DNA from: Limnobaculum zhutongyuii
Lineage (GTDB): Bacteria; Pseudomonadota; Gammaproteobacteria; Enterobacterales; Enterobacteriaceae
DNA: 64,000 bases
Assembly: GCF_004295645.1 (NCBI RefSeq)
Contig: NZ_CP034752.1
Span: forward strand, 434,001 to 498,000
Reading direction: 5' to 3'
In this document: in pieces, positions 45,817-53,746 of the stretch
Layout: every line of letters starts with the position of its first letter
How positions within the stretch are numbered: the first letter of the stretch is position 1
Made by a program: the position numbers and the translations under genes
The notes under the pieces: model-generated
The model's database searches: none
The model's input: only the letters and a program-made list of their open reading frames with translations
What the model was told of the DNA's origin: nothing

Positions 45817-45922
45817 TTCAGTTTTCGGCGCGTTCCCTTTCTTTTTTATTTCATCGGTGTGATATTAGCTCCGGGCTATGCCAGAAGGCAGTGATACTGA
45901 GATTGAAATGACGGAGGATCTG

Positions 45923-46312
45923 ATGGCCAATATTCATCTGGCGAGGGTATATGAGATTAGCCCTCCCATTGCAGAAAATAGTTTTCTTATCGATCGCTTA
46001 TGGCCCAGAGGGGTAACTAAAGAATGCCTGTCTGGTGTTATCTGGCTAAAGAATGTTGCTCCAAGTACTGAACTGCGTCAACGATTTCACGCAGACCCAA
46101 CGCGCTGGGATGATTTTTGTCACGACTATCTGACAGAACTCAATCAGGGACAGAGTTGGATGCCGCTGTTGCAGTTACTGTAACAGAATAAACGTATTAC
46201 TTTGCTCTTTGGCAGTAAGGATATGGAACATAATCAGGGGGTAGTGCTGCGAGATTTTTTGTTGCAACAGCTTAACGTTCCCGGCGAAAACGTCCATCGC
46301 TCTGGCGAGTGA
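45923..46312 (+). pseudogene. DUF488-family gene broken by an in-frame TAA
   Basis: The ATG at 45923, with GGAGG five bases upstream, opens a YeaO-like DUF488 protein: IHLARVYE, FLIDRLWPRGV and APSTELRQRFHADPTRWDDF. TAA at 46181 stops it after 86 codons. The same frame resumes at once with QNKRITLLFGSKDMEHNQGV, which is the conserved C-terminal motif of the family (TLLYSAK..xxNHA in YeaO). The frame then runs to a TGA at 46310-46312, overlapping the convergent ytfB gene. The alignment has no gap at the stop, so this is a single nonsense change. The 86-residue product would lack the C-terminal third. Confidence 0.82.
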
Positions 46313-46937
46313 ACAGGGCTGATTTATTGGCAGACAGTTCGACTTCCAGCGCCATAACTTGCTTATCCTGCGTTAGTTGAACCCGGATTTTTTGACCAAT
46401 CTTTAAGGCGTTAACCGGTTTTCCCGAACCTTCAACCTGAGCCAGTAAGAATGCATCACTCACAATAAAACGATTTTCCCGAAACAGCTGAGTCAGCGTA
46501 TGTCCTTTCTGGATAGTAAACTCTTTCCACTCATGGTTAGTGGGTTGCTCAGGTATAGCAGGAGATTGAGGCTTCGGGGTGGAAGTTGGCGTTTCGGTAG
46601 TTTGCTGGCTGGAAGCCAGAGGAGGTGGCTGAATGGGTGTTGGTGTATTTAAGGCCTGAGATGGCTCAGGCGGTGGAGCATTTGGCTGCGTAGTGCTCGC
46701 CTCCGGCGCCGATAGCTCAACGGAGGTATTGCTGCTGGTGGTGGTTTCCCCTTTATCACTGGGCCATAAGAAAGCACAAAGAATTAATAGGGTGGCGAGT
46801 ATCACACCGCGGCGATGGGCATAAGGGAGTGGTTCCATCCAGCTAAAACTGTCAGGCAAGTGCCATAATTTAGATAATAGGATCTTGAGCGGATTGTGAC
46901 CGCCTTCCGATCGCTGTTTGACTTTATTTACCTGCAT
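46272..46937 (-). CDS. ytfB: OapA-family cell-envelope protein YtfB
   Basis: YtfB is an inner-membrane protein with a cytoplasmic N-terminus and a periplasmic OapA/LysM-like domain; the E. coli protein is linked to cell division and glycan binding. The product has LSKLWHLPDSFSWMEPLPYAHRR, a transmembrane helix (GVILATLLILCAFLW, about 45-60), a Pro/Thr/Ser-rich linker, and the OapA domain (about 137-221; FTIQKGHTLTQLFRENRF, LAQVEGSGKPVNALKIGQKI). It ends with LFTRQSDGRFRRER, matching the E. coli YtfB end. ATG at 46937 gives 221 residues; the adjacent GTG would add one. Confidence 0.9.
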   Translation of the reverse strand: MQVNKVKQRSEGGHNPLKILLSKLWHLPDSFSWMEPLPYAHRRGVILATLLILCAFLWPSDKGETTTSSNTSVELSAPEASTTQPNAPPPEPSQALNTPTPIQPPPLASSQQTTETPTSTPKPQSPAIPEQPTNHEWKEFTIQKGHTLTQLFRENRFIVSDAFLLAQVEGSGKPVNALKIGQKIRVQLTQDKQVMALEVELSANKSALFTRQSDGRFRRER

Positions 46938-47253
46938 CACAACACCTCATCTGGAACTTCGTCAGACATAAACCGCCTGTCTGGTAGTTGTGTGATTTTA
47001 ACCATAATAGACCGAATAAAATAGATTAGGTAAATAATATAAACAGATAGGCCTTATCTGTGGTGAGATTATTCATCGCTATTTATTCATCATGATTGAT
47101 TTTTAGGGTTTTCTCCATAAGCAGGTTATGCCGTTTTTTAAAAACAGTTGGTGGCTTTTAATGGCGTAGTGCTTCATACCCAGTATACTTTACGGTGCGA
47201 TTGTTCCTTTCTTAGCAGTAATGCCTGCAAGTACCATTTTAAGAATCTAAATA
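46938..47253. other. Divergent spacer between ytfB and the MFS gene
   Basis: These 316 bp separate two divergent genes and must hold promoters for both, but no convincing -35/-10 pair, operator or ORF can be singled out. AT-rich stretches lie at 47020-47110. Confidence 0.5.
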
Positions 47254-48468
47254 ATGAATCAGAAAATTGAAAACAAAGTCCTGACGCCAACGTTAATTAT
47301 TATTATGGCCCTGGCAACCGGACTGGTCGTCGCCAGCAACTATTACGCGCAGCCTTTGCTGGAAACTATCGCTAAAGCCTTTGGTTTATCGGTAAGCCAG
47401 GCGGGATTCATTGTTACTGCGGCCCAGTTGGGCTATGCCGCAGGGCTGATGTTTATTGTTCCGTTAGGCGATATGTTTGAACGGCGCAGGCTTATTGTAT
47501 TAATGACGCTGCTTTCTGCGGCGGGTATGTTGATCACAGCGACGTCATCAACGGTGCTGGGTGTGATTATTGGTACCGCGTTAACCGGATTGTTCTCGGT
47601 AGTGGCCCAACTGTTGGTTCCTTTTGCCGCTACGCTGGCAGAACCCGCTAAACGGGGAAAAGTTGTCGGTATTGTGATGAGTGGCTTGCTGTTGGGTATT
47701 TTGCTGGCTCGGACAGCGGCCGGTTTACTGGCTGCCGTTGGTGGCTGGCGCACCGTTTATTGGGTTGCAACAGTACTTTTAATATTGGTAGCCATTATTT
47801 TATGGTTCGCTCTTCCTCGTTATAAGCAAAGTAGCGGTCTTAATTATCCGCAATTATTGATATCGATTATTTCGCTATTCTCCCGTAATACCATACTGCG
47901 TACCCGAGCTTTTCTGGGGGCGCTCTCTTTTGCTAATTTCAGCGTGCTCTGGACCTCAATGGCATTTCTACTGGCATCACCGCCTTATAATTATTCCGAA
48001 GCCGTGATTGGGTTGTTTGGTTTGGTGGGGGCAGCGGGCGCACTGGCGGCCAGTGGTGCCGGGCAGTTGGTGGATAAAGGTAAAGCCAGCCAGACCACCA
48101 GTATTGGCTTAGTGCTGCTGTTTCTTTCCTGGATTCCGATTGCCTTTGGCGAGGTTTCTATCTGGGCTTTACTGCTTGGCATTATTGTACTGGATTTAGC
48201 GGTACAGGGCGTTCATGTCACTAACCAATCGGTGATGTACCGTATGATGCCGGAGGCAAGAAGCCGACTAACAGCAGGCTATATGACCAGCTATTTTATT
48301 GGTGGAGCTGCGGGCTCGCTGATTTCTGCCATGGCGTATCAATACGCCCAGTGGCGCGGCGTTTGTATTACCGGAGCGGTATTGAGTCTGATGGGAATTG
48401 TTATCTGGTGGATGACCAAAGGGAAAATAGCGCAAGAAACGGTGCAGCAGGAAGAGGTACAGGCATAA
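47254..48468 (+). CDS. MFS transporter
   Basis: The 404-residue product has about 12 hydrophobic segments and the MFS loop 2-3 signature GDMFERRRLIVLMTL, with the partly conserved second copy VDKGKASQTT between helices 8 and 9. The N-terminal VVASNYYAQPLLETIAKAFGLSVSQAGFIVTAAQLGYAAGL is typical of drug/sugar-efflux type MFS proteins in enterobacteria (YgaY-like). The substrate cannot be inferred. It sits between ytfB and fklB, which are close neighbours in E. coli, so it is a lineage-specific insertion. Confidence 0.9.
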   Translation: MNQKIENKVLTPTLIIIMALATGLVVASNYYAQPLLETIAKAFGLSVSQAGFIVTAAQLGYAAGLMFIVPLGDMFERRRLIVLMTLLSAAGMLITATSSTVLGVIIGTALTGLFSVVAQLLVPFAATLAEPAKRGKVVGIVMSGLLLGILLARTAAGLLAAVGGWRTVYWVATVLLILVAIILWFALPRYKQSSGLNYPQLLISIISLFSRNTILRTRAFLGALSFANFSVLWTSMAFLLASPPYNYSEAVIGLFGLVGAAGALAASGAGQLVDKGKASQTTSIGLVLLFLSWIPIAFGEVSIWALLLGIIVLDLAVQGVHVTNQSVMYRMMPEARSRLTAGYMTSYFIGGAAGSLISAMAYQYAQWRGVCITGAVLSLMGIVIWWMTKGKIAQETVQQEEVQA

Positions 48469-48579
48469 TTCAGGCGATGCTTGTCGTTGTCGTTTATTCT
48501 GCCGGATTTCCTGTGGTATGCTTCGCCTCTGTTTATCTTTCCAGATCTATTTTTTAAGGCTATTTTCTGAGGAAACATA

Positions 48580-49200
48580 ATGACAAAGCCATCTTTTGAC
48601 AGCGTAGAATCACAGGCCAGTTACGGTATTGGTTTGCAGGTTGGGCAACAGCTCCAGGAGTCCGGTTTAGAAGGGCTGGTGCCAGAAGCGCTGTTAGCCG
48701 GTTTAACGGATGCTTTGCATGGCAACCATCCTTCTGTGCCAGTAGACGTTGTTCATCGCGCATTGCGTGAAATTCATGAGCGTGCCGATAAAGTTCGTCG
48801 TGAGAAGCAGGAAAAAATGGCCGAGGAAGGCGTACATTACTTAGAAGAGAATGCTAAGCGTAGCGAAGTGAACAGCACTGAGTCGGGTTTGCAGTTCGAA
48901 GTTCTGACTCAGGGTGAAGGTTCTATTCCTTCCCGTCAGGATCGTGTACGCGTTCATTATACCGGTAGCCTGATTGACGGTAGTGTATTTGATAGCTCAG
49001 TTAAGCGTGGTGAGCCAGCTGAATTCCCTGTCAGCGGTGTAATTCCTGGTTGGATTGAGGCGTTAACGTTAATGCCAGTAGGTTCCAAGTGGAAGTTAAC
49101 TATTCCTCAGCATCTGGCTTATGGTGAACGTGGTGCCGGGGCTTCTATTCCGCCATTCAGCACACTGGTGTTTGAAGTGGAATTGCTGGATATTCTCTAA
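48580..49200 (+). CDS. fklB: FKBP-type peptidyl-prolyl isomerase FklB (FKBP22)
   Basis: FklB is a dimeric cytoplasmic proline isomerase. The 206-residue product equals E. coli FklB in length. The N-terminal helical dimerisation domain (1-95; ASYGIGLQVGQQLQESGLEGL) precedes the FKBP domain (about 100-206), with VRVHYTGSLIDGSVFDSS, FPVSGVIPGWIEAL and YGERGAGASIPPFSTLVFEVELL carrying the pocket residues. A good GAGGAAAC precedes the ATG. Confidence 0.97.
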   Translation: MTKPSFDSVESQASYGIGLQVGQQLQESGLEGLVPEALLAGLTDALHGNHPSVPVDVVHRALREIHERADKVRREKQEKMAEEGVHYLEENAKRSEVNSTESGLQFEVLTQGEGSIPSRQDRVRVHYTGSLIDGSVFDSSVKRGEPAEFPVSGVIPGWIEALTLMPVGSKWKLTIPQHLAYGERGAGASIPPFSTLVFEVELLDIL

Positions 49201-49228
49201 TTATTGAGAAATAGCATTCAGAAACGAT

Positions 49229-49263
49229 ATCAGCCAGAGCTTATGTTGCTCTGGCTGATTTGT
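49229..49263. terminator. Terminator between convergent fklB and ytfE
   Basis: ATCAGCCAGAGC (49229-49240) and GCTCTGGCTGAT (49248-49259) are perfect 12-bp inverted repeats, followed by TTGTTT. It probably serves fklB and may also work for ytfE. Confidence 0.85.
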
Positions 49264-49271
49264 TTATGCGC

Positions 49272-49937
49272 CTACTTGTGGGCTAAAGCTCGAGGGAAAA
49301 GAATATTATTTTCCAGATGAATATGTTCCATCAGGTCAGTAATAAACTCTTCTGTTGAGCTATACAGTGCTCTCCAGGTATTACACGCTTCGGCCGGAGG
49401 CGTTAGGTTATTGGTTATCTGCTTAATTTTTTCGACATCCTGACCCGCCTGGTCATGTTCCATCTCCATGACGTTGATGGGGCCGCCTGCCTGAGTCCCC
49501 ATTCCCTGCTGGATCATTGGAAACAGAATTCGCTCTTCTTTCATCATATGCTGCTCTAAATCCTGATAAATAATGGTCAGTCTTTCCGCCAGACCATGAG
49601 GACAGGTTAGCTTAGCGGCATGCACGCGTTCAACTTTTTGGGCCAGTAAAATCAATTCTGGTAGCTGCTCTCTGTGACGTTGATGATAGCGTTGCAGAAT
49701 ATGCGAGATCATTTCTGAGTAAGGTGATTGGGACCAGTCTTTAGCTTCTGAAGGCTTGCTGGCTAGCAGGTCAAGCTGCTGAGATAATTCTGCAACATTT
49801 AACATTTTTTTATCTGCGGCGCGCTGTAGCGTCTGTTTTCCACCACAGCAAAAGTCGAGATCGTATTGACGAAATAACTTTGTTGCTCCGGGAATAGCAA
49901 CGGCTAAAGCCCCTAATGATTGGCTGGCGTATTCCAT
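49272..49937 (-). CDS. ytfE: Iron-sulfur cluster repair protein YtfE (RIC)
   Basis: YtfE is a cytoplasmic di-iron hemerythrin-like protein that repairs Fe-S clusters damaged by nitric oxide or peroxide. The 221-residue product carries the N-terminal Cys pair DFCCGGKQTL and the metal-binding histidines/glutamates in ISHILQRYHQRHREQLPEL, HMMKEERILFPMIQQG, EMEHDQAGQ and MEHIHLENNILFPRAL. An NsrR operator lies 45-67 bp upstream, and the nsrR gene itself is present in this window, so nitric oxide induction is expected. Confidence 0.97.
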   Translation of the reverse strand: MEYASQSLGALAVAIPGATKLFRQYDLDFCCGGKQTLQRAADKKMLNVAELSQQLDLLASKPSEAKDWSQSPYSEMISHILQRYHQRHREQLPELILLAQKVERVHAAKLTCPHGLAERLTIIYQDLEQHMMKEERILFPMIQQGMGTQAGGPINVMEMEHDQAGQDVEKIKQITNNLTPPAEACNTWRALYSSTEEFITDLMEHIHLENNILFPRALAHK

Positions 49938-49981
49938 AATAGTTCCCCATGTATTTTGATGTCAGAGTTGATATCTGTATT

Positions 49982-50004
49982 AAAGTGTATTTTAAATACA
50001 TCTT
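49982..50004. promoter_or_regulatory. NsrR operator upstream of ytfE
   Basis: AAAGTGTATTT-T-AAATACATCTT fits the 11-1-11 NsrR consensus AAGATGYATTT-N-AAATRCATCTT: the right half matches fully and the left half differs at two adjacent bases. Its place just upstream of ytfE, the best-known NsrR target, makes the call strong. Confidence 0.85.
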
Positions 50005-50137
50005 TAAGGAATGCAATGAGTGTTTTATTTCAGTTTATTGATAAAGGGGGGATGGTGAGTTAATTAACTGAAAAACTGGTTATTATGTATAAAATTGCTA
50101 ATCTGAATGATTCCGATGGTGGTGAAAAAGGGGATAT

Positions 50138-50914
50138 ATGTTGCAGGTATCAGACAGGTTAGAAGCGATTTGCCTTTTGTCTCGTCAGGCTGGTGAGGCT
50201 ATTTTACAGGTTTATCAAGGGTACCAGCCGCTGGAAGCCCATCTTAAAGCCGACAGCTCACCGGTAACTGCCGCCGATCTTGCAGCCCACCGGGTTATTG
50301 TTGATGGTTTAACCCTGCTAACGCCGGATATCCCGGTGCTTTCTGAAGAGTCTCCTCAGGAATGGGAAGAGCGTCGCCACTGGCAGCGATACTGGTTAGT
50401 TGATCCGCTGGACGGCACCAAAGAGTTCTTAAACCGGAATGGCGAATTTACTGTCAATATTGCTTTGATTGAACAGGGCATTCCGGTGATGGGCGTGGTG
50501 TACGCTCCGGTGCCGGATGTGCTTTATGCCGCAGAAGAAGCGCTCGCCTGGAAAGAGGTTGAAGGTAATCGACAGGTCATTACTCCTACACTGGCATATC
50601 CACCAAAAGTAGTTTGTAGCCGCTCACATCGTGATGAGCAGCTGGAACAATTTCTGGCATCTTTGGGTGATTATGAAACCACTGCGGTGGGGTCTTCACT
50701 GAAGTTCTGTCTGGTTGCAGAAGGAAGGGCTCAAATCTATCCGCGCTTCGGGCCAACCTGTATTTGGGATACCGCGGCGGGTCATGCCATTGTTCGTGCG
50801 ACAGGGCTACAAGTGAATAATTGGCAGAATATTCCGCTTAACTATGCGCCAGCTCACACATTTCTTAATCCCGGATTTTATGTATCAGCTAACCCTCGGA
50901 ATAAATTAAGTTAG
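50138..50914 (+). CDS. cysQ: 3'(2'),5'-bisphosphate nucleotidase CysQ
   Basis: CysQ hydrolyses 3'-phosphoadenosine-5'-phosphate, a by-product of sulfate assimilation, to AMP. It belongs to the lithium-sensitive inositol monophosphatase fold family. The 258-residue product carries the metal-binding motifs LSEES, WLVDPLDGTKEFLNRNGEFTVNIALI and FGPTCIWDTAAGHAI. It is about 12 residues longer than the E. coli protein, mostly at the N- and C-terminal ends. ATG at 50138 is preceded by AAGGGG. Confidence 0.95.
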   Translation: MLQVSDRLEAICLLSRQAGEAILQVYQGYQPLEAHLKADSSPVTAADLAAHRVIVDGLTLLTPDIPVLSEESPQEWEERRHWQRYWLVDPLDGTKEFLNRNGEFTVNIALIEQGIPVMGVVYAPVPDVLYAAEEALAWKEVEGNRQVITPTLAYPPKVVCSRSHRDEQLEQFLASLGDYETTAVGSSLKFCLVAEGRAQIYPRFGPTCIWDTAAGHAIVRATGLQVNNWQNIPLNYAPAHTFLNPGFYVSANPRNKLS

Positions 50915-51161
50915 TGAGTGTTAAATTTTATATACTTCACAATATGTAGTTTTTAATTCGTGAAAATTCATTTTTTTTCCTATAGTTATTGGTACTCATC
51001 GCTTTCCTGACATTTCAGCATGTTATGTAAATAACGTTAAAGAGGCTATGAGTATAAAGAATAGTAGTGTTAACTAAGAGACATAGCTAGCGTCACTAAT
51101 AAGTTGTTCGGGTGACCGGGCTATAGTGACGTTACGTCTTAATAATTATGGAGGACATGAA

Positions 51162-51368
51162 ATGAAAATCTTCCCTAGCTACAATCCACAACGGGTTGCG
51201 CTATACGTGAAGACTCTCTTCCGTGGCAGGCTCTACATCAAGGGTATTGGTGCATTTGAGTTTGATATGGGGAAAATTCTGCTTCCAAAAGTATGTGATA
51301 AAATTCACTTCAATGTTATGGCAGAAGTAAACCGGGAAGTTCAGGAGTTACGCGCTGAATTTGCCTGA
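51162..51368 (+). CDS. ytfK: Stringent-response modulator YtfK
   Basis: YtfK promotes (p)ppGpp accumulation by acting on SpoT during phosphate or fatty-acid starvation in E. coli. The 68-residue product MKIFPSYNPQRVALYVKTLF... with FRGRLYIKGIGAFEFDMGKIL is plainly YtfK and has the same length. The ATG at 51162 has GGAGG eight bases upstream; an upstream in-frame ATG at 51126 is not conserved. The 247-bp cysQ-ytfK gap holds no other gene. A terminator follows. Confidence 0.95.
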   Translation: MKIFPSYNPQRVALYVKTLFRGRLYIKGIGAFEFDMGKILLPKVCDKIHFNVMAEVNREVQELRAEFA

Positions 51369-51403
51369 TATTGAGTGATTATTCACATCTTATGTTAACT
51401 TTA

Positions 51404-51434
51404 ATGGCCATCCTTAACGATGGCCATCTTGTTT
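51404..51434. terminator. Terminator after ytfK, facing ytfL
   Basis: ATGGCCATC (51404-51412) and GATGGCCAT (51419-51427) form a perfect stem, followed by CTTGTTTT. It lies between convergent ytfK and ytfL. Confidence 0.85.
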
Positions 51435-51450
51435 TCTGAATAATGAATTT

Positions 51451-52788
51451 TTATTCAGTTTCTTTTGGTGATTTTTCTTTATTCTCTTCTGGTAGTACCG
51501 CCGGGTTGTCCTGCAGGCGAGTCACTAATAGCTGATCGATTTTGTAGCTGTCGATATCAACCACTTCGAATTTATAGCCCGAGAATTTTACTGAATCGGT
51601 ACGCTTTGGAATCTTACGCAGCATATACATCATAAAGCCACCGATGGTTTCATAATTTTCTGACTGTGGAAATTCGTCGATAGATAATGCGCGCATCACA
51701 TCATCAATAGGCGTTACGCCATCAACCAGCCATGAGCTTTCGTCACGCGCCACGATCTGTTCTTCCTGGCCGGGGCCAATCAGGTCACCCATTAATGTAG
51801 TCATCACATCTTTTAACGTGATAATGCCAACCACCAGCGCATATTCATTAAGGATAACCGCGAAGTCTTCACCGGCAACTTTAAAACTTTCCAGCGTTTC
51901 TGACAGCGTTAAGGTATCCGGAACGATCAGCGGCGTATGAATCTGGACTCCGCCTTTTAAGGTCAGACTCTGATTGCTCAAGACCCGAATCAGTAAATCT
52001 TTAGAATCAACATAGCCAATGATTTGGTCGATAGAACCATTACACACCAAAAACTTTGAGTGAGGATAATTGGCGATTTTGTCTTTAATTTCTGACTCTT
52101 GCTCATCCAGTTCAAAATAGACTACGTGTTCACGGGCGGTCATAGAAGAGGGAACCGTTCTGGATTCCAGTTCGAACACGTTCTCAATCAGTTCATGTTC
52201 TTGCTTGCGTAATACACCGGCCAGCGCACCAGCTTCGAATACGGCATACACATCGTCAGAAGTAATATTATCGTTACGGATCATCGGAACTTTAAACAGG
52301 CGGCAAATCAGAGTCGCCATACCGTTAAAGAACCAAACCAGCGGACGGAACAGGGCAATACAGAAACGCATTGGATTGATAATCCGGATTGCGACTGCCT
52401 CCGGAGATGTCATGCCAATGCGTTTTGGTGTCAGGTCAGCAAACAGAATAAATAAGCTGGTAACAATAGAAAATGAAACAATGAATCCAAGTTGTTCTGA
52501 AAGCTCAGGCTCCATAAAACGGCTGAGGAACGCGGCAACATAAGGTGAGAAAATCGAATCACCCACAATACCGCCCAAAATGGCCACGGCATTAATGCCA
52601 ATTTGTACCACGGTAAAGAAAACCCCAGGGGTTGCCTGTAGTTCCAGTACCCGCGCAGCATTAACATTGCCTTCATCCACCAGCATTTTCAGCCTCATTT
52701 TTCGTGAGGCAGCGAGAGAGATCTCGGCAAAAGAGAAGAACGCACTTATCGCGATCAACAAAATAATCAGTAATAGACTGTTTAACAT
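51451..52788 (-). CDS. ytfL: DUF21/CBS-domain membrane protein YtfL (PaeA polyamine exporter)
   Basis: YtfL (PaeA) is an inner-membrane protein reported in E. coli to export cadaverine and putrescine. The 445-residue product has an N-terminal DUF21 (CNNM) domain with about four membrane helices (about 1-190; FFSFAEISLAASRKMRLK). A CBS pair (about 205-335; VPSSMTAREHVVYFELDEQ, DFAVILNEYALVVGIITLKDV) and a CorC/HlyC-type C-terminal domain (SSWLVDGVTPIDDVMRAL) follow. It is convergent with ytfK and heads toward it. The E. coli order ytfK-ytfL-msrA is kept. Confidence 0.94.
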   Translation of the reverse strand: MLNSLLLIILLIAISAFFSFAEISLAASRKMRLKMLVDEGNVNAARVLELQATPGVFFTVVQIGINAVAILGGIVGDSIFSPYVAAFLSRFMEPELSEQLGFIVSFSIVTSLFILFADLTPKRIGMTSPEAVAIRIINPMRFCIALFRPLVWFFNGMATLICRLFKVPMIRNDNITSDDVYAVFEAGALAGVLRKQEHELIENVFELESRTVPSSMTAREHVVYFELDEQESEIKDKIANYPHSKFLVCNGSIDQIIGYVDSKDLLIRVLSNQSLTLKGGVQIHTPLIVPDTLTLSETLESFKVAGEDFAVILNEYALVVGIITLKDVMTTLMGDLIGPGQEEQIVARDESSWLVDGVTPIDDVMRALSIDEFPQSENYETIGGFMMYMLRKIPKRTDSVKFSGYKFEVVDIDSYKIDQLLVTRLQDNPAVLPEENKEKSPKETE

Positions 52789-52844
52789 ATTTTATCCGCA
52801 GTTATATCGGAAATAGAGTTTAACGTTGAGTACTCAGAATGAGC

Positions 52845-52890
52845 AAAAAAGGGTAACGGACTATGAGGACCGACGGGCTTTAGTCCGTTA
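52845..52890 (-). terminator. Intrinsic terminator of msrA
   Basis: TAACGGACTA (52854-52863) and TAGTCCGTTA (52881-52890) are perfect 10-bp inverted repeats. On the minus strand the stem is followed by CCC and six Ts (52845-52850), right after msrA. Confidence 0.85.
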
Positions 52891-52933
52891 TCATCAATTA
52901 GTATAACAGTTGGTTAACGCTTGTCATATGCCT

Positions 52934-53572
52934 TTAGCTTTCTGGCGGCAGGCAAACGCCAATACCCCCCAGATTACAATAGCCATTAGGATGCTTCGCC
53001 AGATACTGTTGATGCTCATCCTCAGCGAAATAGAAAGGCTTCGCCAGGGTAATTTCCGTGGTGATATGTCGTGTATCTTTGGCATCACTCATGGCTTTAG
53101 TAAACGCTGTTTCACTATCCAGTGCCTGCTGCAACTGCTCAGGAGTGGTTGCATAGATAGCCGAGCGGTATTGAGTGCCGATATCATTTCCCTGCCGCAT
53201 TCCCTGTGCCGGGTCGTGATTTTCCCAAAACAGTTTGAGTAAGTCGGTATAGCTGATAATCGATGGATCAAAAACGATTTTTACTACTTCGGCATGTCCT
53301 GTTTGCCCGCTGCAAACTTCGCGATAGGTGGGATTAGGCGTTATGCCTCCACTATATCCTGCGGCGGTGCTATATACACCAACCTGTTGCCAAAACAGAC
53401 GTTCCACCCCCCAAAAACAACCCATTGCGAAAATTGCCTCTGACATATTTTGGGGCGTCTCAGTCATTGATGTGTGTGACACCAAATGCTCAGCAGCAAC
53501 TTTCATCGGAGTATCTCTGCCTGGAAGGGCGTTTTCCGGTGAGGTGAATTCCAATATATTAACGGGTAACAT
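52934..53572 (-). CDS. msrA: Peptide-methionine (S)-S-oxide reductase MsrA
   Basis: MsrA reduces the S-epimer of methionine sulfoxide in oxidised proteins. The 212-residue product is the E. coli length. The catalytic Cys is in FAMGCFWGVERLFWQ (about residue 52), with downstream AAGYSGGITPNPTYREVCSG, HAEVVKIVFDP and GTQYRSAIYA, and the recycling Cys in the C-terminal tail GYCNLGGIGVCLPPE. GGAG precedes the ATG. It is divergent from tamA, as in E. coli. Confidence 0.97.
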   Translation of the reverse strand: MLPVNILEFTSPENALPGRDTPMKVAAEHLVSHTSMTETPQNMSEAIFAMGCFWGVERLFWQQVGVYSTAAGYSGGITPNPTYREVCSGQTGHAEVVKIVFDPSIISYTDLLKLFWENHDPAQGMRQGNDIGTQYRSAIYATTPEQLQQALDSETAFTKAMSDAKDTRHITTEITLAKPFYFAEDEHQQYLAKHPNGYCNLGGIGVCLPPES

Positions 53573-53746
53573 AAATTATCTCCGGATGTTTTTGTCAAGA
53601 TAGGGTTAAGCCGGTTGTATCTGAATCAATCTTTACCGACAATATACAAGTAATTAACAGGGTATGAGATAAAGCATACCTGATCTAAACTCTTACTACG
53701 TTGTTAATCATTGTAGTAAATCAGATAGAATATTTTAGGAGTTGTA

